Assembly: GCA_964016985.1 (NCBI GenBank)
Contig: OZ024823.1
Location: 67,805,925-67,869,924, forward strand
DNA length: 64,000 bases
Reading direction: 5' to 3'
Source of the DNA: Anodontia alba
Lineage: Eukaryota > Mollusca > Bivalvia > Lucinida > Lucinidae
The notes under the pieces are model-generated. The model saw only the letters and a list, made by a program, of their open reading frames with translations, was not told the DNA's origin and did not search any database. Shown in pieces: positions 48,946 to 59,519 of the stretch. Position 1 is the stretch's first letter; each line of letters starts with the position of its first letter. The position numbers and the translations under genes are program-made.

Positions 48946-50930
48946 ACAAACCATGACGGATAGTACATACGTAACAAAACAACGACATTCAAAGCCATTA
49001 CTTCTCTCTACCATGTCGAGGAGATCACAGTGTCAGACATTACCTACCAGACACAACAATTAAACTGAACCAACCAAGAAAAGAAAATCCCCGCAGCAAG
49101 CAACTATGAAGTCCCACAAAGAAAGGATTACACAATTAAGGTACCACCGCCTAAGAAAGTGAGTAGTAAAAATACCTGCGGCTTTAATCGAATTTATAGA
49201 TACTAAATCTTCACCCTTGGTTCAAATGTTGTAAATAAATAAATAGTGTTTGGTTCTCACAGAGGCTCACTAATGCAACTAGTAATACATGTATATCAAA
49301 TTAAATCACTGTGATAAAACAAGGATGAGGGGTCGTGGCAAAAAGCTCAGAACTGGCAGCCTGAAAACCACCAGTAGAAATACGGAGGGTCAGATCACAG
49401 ACAATAACATTAGGCATCAACCATCAAATAAAAGGTCAAGATCGGCACCGTCATAGAGTCTGTCGTGCAATTAAAGAAGAAAGCACAGCTATCAACTAAT
49501 TAAGCAGCCTGTCGCATAACATGTTATATTCTATTTTTTTTTACAACGAGTAATTAATTGTCTGTTTGAATTATTCTAAAATGGATTTTCCTAAATTTCT
49601 AAATTAGATCACTGTGAAAACCTGTTTCCTATATTCCTTGCTGCTAAAGTGTTTTCAAGCTAATGTTTTTGTTATCAATCAATTTGGAGAGTCGGCGATG
49701 AAACTTGAAAAAAGCTTTTCGGAGTTTATGATACCGACAGCCTTTGTCTAGTTTAACAATCGGAACTTTATTCTGACTATTAAAACCATTTACATGGGAA
49801 TAAACTATTGCTAAATGGATAAGTTGAGATACATATATTCCATACGAGATAGATCGAGGGAGGAATATCACTATCTCGAAAAGGGGAATTAACCATGTCT
49901 AAATCAAAATCCAAAATAAACACGTGCTCAGAAACTGATACAATCAGATCCACATCAAGCCTCCAACACCAAAGGGAAAGCAGACAAATACAATAAAGCG
50001 GTCACAAAATGATCAGACGGCAAGCAGAGTTGACAACTCTTTCCCAAAAAAGGTGAAAACTCTGTTACCCGAACCTAACTAAATATATATCAACTACATA
50101 ATTATTAAAAGAAAAAAAAAAACATTAGAAAGTGAAATACTACATAACAATTGACCAAAAAAAAAAAAAAAAATACAACGAAAGTCTTAAGGAATTAAAC
50201 TATTTTATATCGATAAATCCAAATCCAAAAAGGTTGTCTCTGTATCAGAAGAATATCAGCTTTATTTAGGCGAAGTTCAGCGGGATAGATCTGCAAACCA
50301 TATTCGTTCATTTTTTTTTTTTTTTTTTTTTTTTTTTTCAAATATTAAGCAAGTCATTTAGGCATTTAGAAGTTTAATTAAAAAGCTTAAATATAAGCTT
50401 GATTTTTATCAGATATGTGAAATATGAAATCTCTCTCATAATATAATAAAACAACAACGGGAACACAATATAATCCCTATCGGAATACCTACAAGTTGTC
50501 TATAAGGTCTTGTGTCAAATCTAATAACATATTTTCCAAAAAATATATAAAAGGCTACACAAACTTTTAAACAAAATCATGTTATAATTTATGTGTTCCT
50601 TAACTCTGAAAACAGGACATCTTTCATTCCAGACCGCTTAAAGACTAAAGAGTGCCTTTTCGAGTAAATGTCCATTCAATTAAGTGAATTAGTTTTTCTT
50701 CAATCAAATTATGAGTCGAAAAATCATATGTTGAAAATCTAGCAACTCGAAAAACCTAATACTTCAATTTATTTGAATCCTGACTTGAATTTTTTATTGA
50801 CCAAAGAATTTTTTTATGATTCCTTTCATAAACTTTTTTCACCATATTTTATTACATGGGTACATAATAATGCACATAATAGTTAATAATTAAGACAATT
50901 TAGTAGTGGTGCATGAAAAAAAAGTGTAAA
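48946..50930 (-). pseudogene. Penelope-like element, family B, second, more decayed copy
   Basis: Collinear with 8320-10060: 3' UTR (accaccgcctaagaaagt, cttcacccttggttc), C-terminal region (gtcgtgcaattaaaga), RT/thumb segments SYGIYVSQLIHLA and GCRYHKLRKAFFKFHRR (49644-49871), and upstream remnants to about 50900. Stops and indels are frequent. A block at about 49913-50205 has no counterpart in the first copy and looks like a small insertion with A-runs. Poly-T lies at 50310-50338. The 3' end passes straight into the minisatellite at 48945. The 5' part is missing. Confidence 0.7.
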
Positions 50931-51739
50931 GCCCTTGCTTTTTTTTCAGTAGACGACACATACATCACAGACACAGCGTACACTTACAGTATTGAGTCAT
51001 TTTCTTTACGTCCCAAACGTTCACCTTTTTCAGATCCCGCCAGAGAATTAAGAGAAGCTGGCTTAATTTACTGTAATTTATAGGATATTGGCGGTTAATC
51101 GCCTCCTATTGATTCAATTATCAATATTACTTCCACTTGTAGCTGTAACTGTTCTGTCACTATTAGTTGTCTGATTAGAACCTGATTAGCTCACCTATGT
51201 CAATGTAACAAGTAGTATTCATTTCAAAAAGCAATAAGTTTTAAATTCATTTTGCATTATTTTCCTGTTTTCTTGTAGATAGGTGTCTTAGGTGGTACAG
51301 TGGGGTAGATCGGTTCTAGTTTGCATAGAGGATAAAATCATTCAGAGATGGCAAATAAGTTTAAAACTGGACCTACAAGGCAACTGAAATACGTGGTATT
51401 AAGGAAACTGTTTCGTTTTGCAAGGAATACTAACTTTGTGACTTTCTGTTGGGTTTTCTGCACACTAATTCCCTTCGGAAAAGGGGTCTATACTACAAAA
51501 AAAACAAAAAAAAAAAAAAAAAAAAAAAAAAAAACAAAAAAAAAAAACAAAAAAAAAACGAATTTTCTTTCCTTGAGAGTATTTTTCTCTTGTAGACTTC
51601 TTTTCGGAAGATAGAACAAAACAATTGTGACAGTTGCCTCCACCATTACCCTTAATACAACCTGTACTTAAACGTCGTTTGATACGTTATCACAATTAAT
51701 ATATAACTTATTGGCTTTTTGTATTCATACTTTAATGCA
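50931..51739. other. Nothing recognised; long A-rich run
   Basis: A poly-A tract with a few C interruptions lies at 51499-51558; the lysine-rich frame over it is an artefact. Otherwise this is unassigned AT-rich sequence. Confidence 0.4.
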
Positions 51740-53220
51740 GTAACAGAAATTAATTGTTTATTTGTTATTGTTTATTTGTTATTTTAATTCTTTCACTTTT
51801 GTCGGTTTTGGTTTGCCTGGTAAGTGATAAAAATTGTTATAAGATATGTTGGCAGCGACACCCAAAATCAGTCTGTGTATTCCTGCAGCGCCTTCTCTGA
51901 TAAGTTCAACATCATGTTTTATACTAAGATATGCATTATTTCGGTCATATTAATAAAAATCTAAAAGGACATTTGCGCTCTTTTTTCATAAATATTATGA
52001 CCTTTGGGCATTTGAATAACTACCCGTATGCCAGTCATATTTGGATTTTTTACATAGGAGGTTTATACTTGCGTTCTACAGTAGGATAAGCTGAGCATCA
52101 AGAGTCATGGTTATGTTCGGTCATATTAACCCACATTTGCATCCTTTATATGATAGATATTTTACCAATAGAAACTTGATTAAATATTTCAAAACGAATC
52201 GCCTGTCAAATTTGGATTTTTTACATAGGAGATTTATTCTGGTGTTCTGTAAAGCTGAGCGACAAGATACTTAATGTTGCTTCCGGTCAGTATAAACCAC
52301 ATTTGTATCCTTTATTTGATAGATATTTAAACAATGGATTTTGATCGATTGTGTTGGGGTTTAACGACACGTCAACCCTTGTGGGTCATTTTGTGTCGTC
52401 TCCCAGAGAAAGGGAGAAATGATATAGAAGAGATAGTAAAGAGAGTTAGTGAAGAAATTGGGAAAGAAAAGAAAGTGAAGGAACAGAAGAAATAACAACC
52501 CTACCCTTACCTACAGCAAGGACAGCAGGCCTTACCAAACTGTAAGCCAATATCAGTTGGGCGCCTCGGTGACAAACGCTACAGGACACTTTCGCCTCAC
52601 CCAACTATCCCCAGTCAAATTAGGATTTTTTGCGTAGGAGATTTATTCTAGCGTTCTATAGTAGAATGAGCTAAACAACAAGATTCATTATGTTTTCGGT
52701 CATTTCAAACCACATTTGCATCCTTTATCTGACAGATATTTAAGCTATGGATATTTGATTGGTATTTCAAAATGGATGAAATTTTTACATAGGAGATTTA
52801 TTCTAGCGTTCTAAAGTAGGATGAGCTGAGCAACTAGATTCGGTCATTATAAACCAAATTTGCATCCTTTATTTGGTAGATATTTTAGATATGGAAATTG
52901 ATTGAATAATTTAAAATGGATAGCTAGTAAAATTTGGAATTTTATGGGTCAGATAAAAAGCTGATTTTTTTTTTTTTTGCTGAATAGTCAGCAACCTGCT
53001 GATTAGCTAATTTGCATTCTTTATTTAGTAGATATTTTAGATATGGAAATTGATTGAATAAAGATTCGGTCATTATAAACCATATTTGCATCCTTTATTT
53101 GGTAGATATTTTAGATATGGAAATTGATTGAATAATTTAAAATGGATAGCTAGTCAAATTTGGACTTTTATGGGTCAGATAAAACGCCGATTTCTTTTTT
53201 TTGCTGAATAGTCAGCAACT
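51740..53220. repeat. Diverged tandem repeat of about 150-170 bp with a dispersed leader
   Basis: Units share acataggagatttattctag, cgttctaaagtaggatgagc, ttcggtcat.ataaacca, atttgcatcctttat, and gatagatatttta..atgga. The leader (tttcacttttgtcggttttg, cttctctgataagttcaaca, atactaagatatgc) and one unit recur at 57690-58060. The array is split by another repeat at 52345-52620. Confidence 0.65.
52345..52620 (+). repeat. Dispersed repeat with both blocks present
   Basis: gggtttaacgacacgtcaac, cttgtgggtcattttgtgtc and purine-rich sequence join gcaaggacagcaggcctt and gtaagccaatatcagttggg. The 44535 and 46530 copies each hold one half, so this is the most complete member in the window. It lies inside the tandem repeat, so it is a later insertion. 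No tRNA head is evident. Confidence 0.6.
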
Positions 53221-53366
53221 TGTTGATTAGCTAAAGGGTCTAAAACGCTGAATTGCTGATATGTAGACTATTCATATTATAACATGTTTTCGTTAAATGT
53301 TATTAACATATAATTAAGACAAACGTTTTTAGAAAATATCGATTGCCGTTTTTTTTTACCCGGCAT

Positions 53367-53536
53367 GCTAAGAGTTAATTTGTTTGTGTTGAGGTTTTAC
53401 GGCCCAGTCAACCCAATGGGGTCATGTCGAGCGCGGTCAGTTTACCTAACCACACGTTAATGGGCAGGCTTAGTCCTCTAAGCGGTTAACCAGTATTGTG
53501 CACATTCTTTCGCCAGAAACTGACGCTAAGAGTTAA
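53367..53536 (-). mobile_element. tRNA SINE, family 1, 5'-truncated, perfect target duplication
   Basis: The 3' body (ttgtgttgaggttttacggc, gtcctctaagcggttaacca, ttctttcgccagaaactgac) matches the other two copies, but the tRNA head is missing. A perfect 12-bp duplication, gctaagagttaa, flanks it at 53367-53378 and 53525-53536, showing target-primed insertion of an incomplete copy. Confidence 0.9.
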
Positions 53537-53639
53537 ATCATGTTTTCAAAAAATAAAGACAAACACATAAAACTTTGAAGCATTGTTTCTTTTTTCTTCA
53601 TCTTCTTTTTCTGTTTACCATGTAATTAAAGAAATTATG

Positions 53640-53900
53640 AAATAGTATAGAAGATGTCCAGAAAAAAAAAGCCACAATGACAGAACATTGTCGGTTTTAC
53701 TTTTCAAATATGTGATATTTTGATAGGACATGTAGTAGTAGTAATAATGATAATATTGATAATAAACATTATTACTTTAACAATGAGTAGAGTCATAATG
53801 ATAATATTAATAGTCATAATAATAATAAATATTATTATTACTACTACTACTGTTATAATAATTATTATTATTATTATTAAACCGCAACTAGAGAAACTCG
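53640..53900. repeat. Minisatellite-monomer relic and ATT/ATA low complexity
   Basis: gatgtccag followed by gccacaatgacagaacattg (53653-53690) resembles one diverged monomer of the 44-45-bp minisatellite together with its Penelope-like left flank (aaagaaatt, agtataga). From 53720 to 53880 runs an imprecise trinucleotide-rich tract (ataata, attatt). Confidence 0.45.
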
Positions 53901-54861
53901 GTGACTAGAATTCTGTATAAAAATATTGCGACCAAATAATGTCATCGAAATGTGCTGGACTTAGCCATTTAATTGTTTTGATGACAATTAGAAGTAATTC
54001 TGGTCGGGATCCCGCCTATAAGACTGAGTAAATCTATACAAAAGATTAAGGGAATCATTATCTGCTGTACAACAGAGAACAAAGGCCCTGATGAGACTGA
54101 CTGGATGCGTAGGATGATGAAAAACCGCCCATTTTTCTTGCAGACACCTTACCGTTTGACGCTGTCCACTTCTTGCATAAAACCATTAGTTTTCGAGTGA
54201 GAAGGCAACATATATGTACCCTTTAATTAAATAAGTTGCACCAAACCAAGCAAGTAATTTGTGATTATTGTTATGCCCATTGTCGCTAACTGACCAAATT
54301 CCCCAATGTTTGGCTGCTGCGAGACGTCTGGTAATATCGAGAAATTTAACTAAATATATTGTTGTAAGAATCACCTCGTAGAGGCGGTCCTGACCAATGC
54401 CCCCATTCCTTGTTTGTGCAAAGTATACATCTCGTGTACTTGTTATCCTTCCGAAACGCTAGTGTTTCGTGAATTTGAAATATGCAATAAGAGGATCATT
54501 TATTTGTTCGTCTTGCATGTCATGGCAAGCATTAAAGTGTACATATCTGTTTGATATTTATTCATTCTTCATCCTCCCCATACAGTTATTAAAAGTATAG
54601 TAAAACGTCGATGGCTCGAACACCAATCACCGATCACTCGAATACTATGGCCTCATACGATTCATACTTAGATTATTATTGCAAATAAGGAAAATTACTC
54701 AATTCACGTGCGCGAATGTGCAGGCTGATCCGAGTTTTCACTGTCTGTTGGATATACTGTCGTTTGGCTCAACATTTTTGTTCACTTGAATTGCATCGTG
54801 AGCAAAAGCTTGAAAACAAACCTTATGCACATGACATTCTGAAAAGAATCTTCGCTGTCGA

Positions 54862-54894
<33 letters not shown>

Positions 54895-55067
54895 CCTTGG
54901 CTATCCACAGGGTGCCCAGCGAAGATGCTGATCAGATTAAAAAAAGAAGATAATATTACTTCTGGGTTTGCAGACACGTGGAAGTGAGACGATGAAATTA
55001 TAATATATTTTACGGAAGCCGTTGCTTCTCATCATACTTGTCCAGACACTTGATCACATCTTCGGAG
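53901..55067. other. Nothing recognised
   Basis: There is no supported gene. Poly-A lies at 54866-54893. Near 54700-54760 a gtgcaggctgatccgagttttcact phrase belongs to the dispersed gatc-rich repeat family. Confidence 0.35.
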
Positions 55068-55293
55068 TCATGGTCAATGATAACCTGACGAACAAACGAA
55101 CATATCTGTTACTGCACTACAGTAAAATAAGTATATTTTATCCTTTATGCACTACACACTCTATGTTTTACAAGGCAGTTACTAAACAGTAAAGAAATGT
55201 CCAGGAAGCGCCGCAATCACAGAACATAGCCTAGCAATGACACCAAGAGAAAGCGCCGCAATCACAGAACATAGCCTAGCAATGACACCAAGA

Positions 55294-56243
55294 CTAAATC
55301 AGTTTCACTTGATAAGTTATACAGAGAATGTGGGTGGGTTGCATTATCTGAATGCCACAAGAATCAGAAACTGTATTTTATGTACAAAGCATTAAATGGA
55401 CAATTACCCTCTTATATAAGCGATATTATTCCCCCTCACATACGAGAAACTAGTAACTATCCATCAAGAAACCGAGATAACATTACTGTTTCATTTTGCA
55501 GAACAGAACTATATCGAAACTCTTGCACACCGTCTTCTGTTCCGTTATGGAATAATCTTGATGATAAAAAGTTCTTCATTCAGTTCTTTTAACGTCACAA
55601 CTCGACAATCCACGGAGTACCGCAACATTACTTATATGGTGATAGGTATTTATCTGTTATGCATGCAAGAATAAGAAATGAATGCAGTAATTTGAATAGC
55701 GACTTGCATAAAAATGTTTTGCTAAATAACCCATTTTGTAATTGCAACTTAGAAATCGAGAATGCGGAACATTACTTTTTTCGCTGCCCGAATTATTTAA
55801 ACGAACGTACACGACTGTTTAATGAAACCCGCACTTTTCATCCTCTAAACCTGGATATCCTATTCTATTGCGTTGTCGAGATGTCTTTAGAGGTCAATAT
55901 GTCTCTATTCAAATCTGTTCAGACATACATAAAGGATACTGGTAGATTCTCTGGAAATCAATGACAAATTACTACTCTACCGCTGATATCCTTCTGTGCC
56001 ACAACCTCCATGTATAGAGACACGCAATCCTATCTATTTATTCATTTATTTATTTATCTATCGAGTTTCATTCAACAAGTATTGCATACTTTTTATTACT
56101 GAAATTTTTGGCAATGTCACGTGATTGTTGTTGTGTGTTAAAATTGTAGGGGGAGGGACGTAATGTTGAGAGAACTTGTGGCCCAACCCTATTGCATACA
56201 TGTATATTCTTCATGTAAAGTTGCAATAAAATATGTTTATACT
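55294..56243 (+). pseudogene. 5'-truncated LINE tail, copy 2
   Basis: Duplicate of 47129-48079. Without the extra C, the frame runs unbroken from YRECGWVALSECHKN through MYKALNGQLPSYISDI and CRTELYRNSCTPSSVPLWNN to the shared in-frame stop at 55590-55592. It resumes at 55593-55964 with the same CxC-x8-H-x4-C end. The last 101 codons differ from copy 1 by one residue (Ile to Asn). The target duplication aatgacaccaaga is at 55281-55293 and 56244-56256, identical to copy 1, so the LINE was inserted once, before the segment was duplicated. Confidence 0.85.
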
Positions 56244-57226
56244 AATGACACCAAGAGGAAGCGCCGCAATCACAGAACATAGCCTAGCAATGACAAAAAA
56301 GGAAGCGCCGCAATCACAGAACATAGCCTAGGAATGACACCAAGAGGAAGCGCCGTAATCACAGAACATAGCCTAGCAATGACACAAGAGGAAGCGCCGC
56401 AATCACAGAACATAGCCTAGCAATGACACAAGAGGAAGCGCCGCAATCACAGAACATAGCCTAGCAATGACACAAAGAGGAAGCGCCGCAATCACAGAAC
56501 ATAGCCTAGCAAAGACACTAAGAGAAAGCGCCGCAATCACAGAACATAGCCTAGCAATGACACAAGAGGAAGCGCCGCAATCACAGAACACAGCCTAGCA
56601 ATGACACAAGAGGAAGCGGCGCAATCACAGAACATAGCCTAGCAATGACACAGAGGAAGCGCCGCAATCACAGAACATAGCCTAGCAAAGACACCAAGAG
56701 GAAGCGCCGCAATCATAGAACATAGCCTAGCAATGACACAAAGAGGAAGCGCCGCAATCACAGAACACAGCCTAGCAATGACCCAAGAGGAAGCGCCGCA
56801 ATCACAGAACATAGCCTAGCAATGACACAAAGAGGAAGCGCCGCAATCACAGAACATAGCCTAGCAAAGACACCAAGAGGAAGCGCCGCAATCACAGAAC
56901 ATAGCCTAGCAATGACACAAGAGGAAGCGCCGCAATCACAGAACATAGCCTAGCAATGACACAAGAGGAAGCGCCGCAATCACAGAACACAGCCTAGCAA
57001 TGACACAAGAGGAAGCGCCGCAATCACAGAACATAGCCTAGCAATGACACCAAGAGGAAGCGCCGCAATCACAGAACATAGCCTAGCAATGACACCAAGA
57101 GGAAGCGCCGCAATCACAGAACATAGCCTAGCAATGACACCAAGAGGAAGCACCGCAATCACAGAACATAGCCTAGCAAAGACACTAAGAGGAAGCGCCG
57201 GAATCACAGAACATAGCCTAGCAATG
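56244..57226. repeat. 44-45-bp minisatellite, about 22 units, copy 2
   Basis: Same unit as 48080-48945, with two leading units at 55199-55293 before the LINE. Variant units (aaagaggaa, cactaagag, gaacacagc) appear in a similar but not identical order to copy 1, so array length and order changed after duplication. Confidence 0.95.
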
Positions 57227-57235
57227 GCACATGTA

Positions 57236-57420
57236 TATATGCAGACGCGTCCTGGTTCGTATCAAGTGGTCCCGGGTTCGAATCCCGCGAGAGGCAGAAT
57301 TTAGCTCATGACTAAGGTGCTTCAGTGCACAAAGCCTTTCATTATTAGCCTTCCATCATCTCGATGTGACTTAAATAATGATGAAATGGTCGTAAAACAC
57401 CAAACCATCAATGCATATGC
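57236..57420 (+). mobile_element. tRNA-related SINE fragment, family 3
   Basis: tggtcccgggttcgaatccc followed by gcgagaggca is a good T-arm/box B with part of an acceptor stem. The body gatgtgacttaaataatgat, gaaatggtcgtaaaacacca is typical of SINE tails in molluscs, as I recall them. The box A half is not convincing. Confidence 0.6.
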
Positions 57421-58084
57421 AAACAGCGACAGCCCTTATCAGCATGCGCATCCAGATACATGTAGTCCATTATCAAAAGATTATGTATCCGGACCACGAA
57501 TGTCCTCCTTAGGATGTTGTGCAAAGACTGATTTGCGGCGCCCTGGCGTAGTATTCTCCGGGCACCTTTTCAGATGACAACAGCCATTATCACAATCACA
57601 GAACGTCTTTGCCCTTCATTTCACGTATAATTCTGTACGAAAAGGAATGTCTACGATCGGTGCAATGCAATACAAGCAGCACTAAAAATGCTACTTATTT
57701 TTTATTGTTTCTTTTTTACATAAATTGTTTTGCATTTTTATTTTGTTCTTTATATCTTTCATTTCTGTTGGTTTTGTTTTGACTATACAGCAGCCCACAT
57801 TCAAATCAGTCTACGCATCCGCGCATTTCGATCAGTACCTTCTCTGATCGTCAATAAGTGCAGCAGCATACAGTAATCTATACTAAGATACGCCGACGGA
57901 TATAAGTTCTATAATATTACGGTTTGGTCATATAGTTTTTACACCAAATTAAGGCCCAATATTTCACAGATATCTTACAGAAGGACTTTTGCTTGATTAT
58001 TTGAAAATAAATTGTCAATCAAATTGGAATTTTTACAAAGGATATTATCTCTTTCACTGCCACAGGCCATAATAATATACTTTT
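57421..58084. repeat. Leader and one unit of the 51740-53220 repeat
   Basis: 57690-58060 follows the 51740-52050 order: tttcatttctgttggttttg, aaatcagtct.cg.atcc, accttctctgatcgtcaata, atactaagatacgc, and atatttcacagatatctta. The first part (57421-57690) is unassigned. Confidence 0.5.
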
Positions 58085-58148
58085 GCAAACAGCGTAGATC
58101 CAGATGAGACGGCTCATGAGCCGTCTCATCAGGATCCACGTTGTTTGA
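58085..58148. repeat. Palindrome with a perfect 28-bp core
   Basis: gatgagacggctca and tgagccgtctcatc form an exact 28-nt palindrome at 58103-58130. Imperfect arms continue outward (gcaaacagcgtagatcca against aggatccacgttgtttg). Single-arm relatives of the gatccagatgagac phrase occur at about 20772, 28545 and elsewhere. Confidence 0.85.
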
Positions 58149-58197
58149 CATTCAGTCTTTCAACTTTACATATAAACTTCGTTCCATTTTTTATATA

Positions 58198-58700
58198 TGT
58201 GACAGGGAGAAAAGTTCATAGATCAGTCATACAGCCTTGCTGTATGAGCTAGCTTTTAAAGCAACGTGGGATAGTGGTCTAGCTTTTCTACGGTTAAGCA
58301 ACGGACTTCTTGGTTAGTATGGGTGAGGTATATGAGTGGCCACTGCTTAACTTGGCAGAGAACCAAATCGCTTCGTTTCATTTGGCGCTGCGAGTAGGGT
58401 TATGAAAGCAGGGTAATTCCCTGACCCTGTACACATTGGCTCCTCGCTCTGGAGGTTGCTTCCTTAGCATTCTAAGTTCTCGAGGGATGTCAAAAGATGA
58501 GGGAGAGAAATATGACAGGGAGAAAAATACATAGATCACTACTACAGCCTTGCTTTTATAGCGACGTGGTATAGTGGTCTGGCTTTTCAACGAAGTTAAG
58601 CAAGTTCAGCAACGGACTTCTTGGTTAGTATCTGGGTAGGTGACCCTATATGGGTGACCACTGCTTAATTTGACAGAGAACCAAATCGCTCGGTTTCATA
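58198..58700 (+). repeat. Two copies of a 5S-rRNA-like unit (possible SINE3-type head)
   Basis: The second copy has cgaagttaagcaagttcagc (58590), then ttggttagtatctgggtagg plus tgacc (58621), which follow the 5S rRNA gene order: gaagttaagcaa (box A), ggttagta (intermediate element), and tgggtgacc (box C). Just upstream, gtggtatagtggtctggctt (58566) also fits a tRNA-type box A. The first copy (58261-58350) has the same words but is more damaged. Units are about 310 bp apart. It is too incomplete for a functional 5S gene. A 5S-derived SINE or a pol III-like promoter repeat is more likely. Confidence 0.55.
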
Positions 58701-58849
58701 TATAAGATGCTTATTTAAAATATCATTATTTTCTTGTTTACTGCAAGTTTCTGTAGAACTTTCTCGAAAATCATGTTTACAATAACATGTTGTTTATATT
58801 CTTTTTAGAACTTTCCAGAAATAATATTCTGGGTTGAGTTTTTTTGGTA

Positions 58850-59230
58850 TGTGACAGAACATTTAGAATATTCTTGACTAAAACTAGAACATGAGTGATG
58901 TCTCTGGCAACTTCTTTTTCTGGAATATCTTTATTTATAAGGTGAAAACCTTTTCATATGGGCATCTTTGTTTTCTTTCATCGGAAATTATTCTATACTG
59001 GATTACTTTAATATTTATTCATTCTGTAATTAGACTCTGAATTCACATCAAATTGTGAAATCAGAAATTGTTATTCAAAGGATTTGTTTCAAATATTCTT
59101 GTGGAGTATTTCTGAGATACTAAGTGAACTAAAATATTGAAAGGTACTGTTTACTTATATTCTTCTGTTTTGAATCTTGTTGTTGGGTTCACTTGCATTT
59201 CTTTCTCGTAACGCCTGGCTCGTAACGGAA
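58850..59230 (+). repeat. Candidate 5' LTR of the gypsy-class element
   Basis: Position is inferred. A tRNA-Pro-like primer site begins at 59233, so the LTR should end just before it (ctcgtaacggaaa). The phrase tgtgacagaac at 58850 is a plausible TG start, and gtaac near the end would make a short inverted terminus with it. A tttataagg TATA-like word lies near 58930. The 3' LTR is outside the window, so neither boundary can be checked here. Confidence 0.3.
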
Positions 59231-59232
59231 AT

Positions 59233-59251
59233 TGGGGGGCTCGTCCTGGAT
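59233..59251 (+). promoter_or_regulatory. Candidate primer binding site, tRNA-Pro type
   Basis: tggggggctcgtcctggat differs from the complement of a eukaryotic tRNA-Pro 3' end by one extra G and one substitution. Its place, upstream of gag and downstream of a putative LTR, fits minus-strand priming of reverse transcription. Confidence 0.55.
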
Positions 59252-59519
59252 CAAACATTTTCTTGAGCTAAAACAAGTCTGAATTTTAAAAATAACAACA
59301 AGTATAGACTTTTGAAAAAGATAAATAAACAGGAGCTGTTAAATTTAGCCAAAAGTCAGATTTGTTGGACATTGCTGCTCACTATGAATTGACTAATGCA
59401 ACAAGTCCATGGTAAAAAAGGAAATAAAAATATTCTGGTCTAGTTTTTGGTTGATAAGGAAACACTTGATTCCTCTGCTTTGTCTCTTGTCCTCGTTAGA
59501 CAGACAGGTTTACAAATGC

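Larger units (their letters stand above)
46903..48950. repeat. Segmental duplication, copy 1
   Basis: From tcatggtcaatgataacctg onward this matches 55068-57226 nearly base for base, including the flank, the first two minisatellite units, the inserted LINE and the long array. The arrays differ in unit number and order. One C more in a C-run (47265-47270) is the main small indel in the LINE part. The left junction is sharp: sequences before 46903 and 55068 are unrelated. Confidence 0.9.
55068..57226. repeat. Segmental duplication, copy 2
   Basis: Same content and order as 46903-48950 at an offset of 8165, then 8164, bases. Near-identity across the LINE and flank suggests a recent duplication. 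Here the array is not followed by the Penelope-like 3' UTR but ends in gcaatggcacatgtat next to a SINE. Confidence 0.9.

Noticed and set aside
51348..51614. 88-codon frame with a long lysine run.
   Set aside because: Translation of a poly-A tract with a few C bases; no other features.
58198..58700. Functional 5S rRNA genes.
   Set aside because: Internal-promoter words are present, but an extra block interrupts them and the 5' and 3' parts of 5S are absent.
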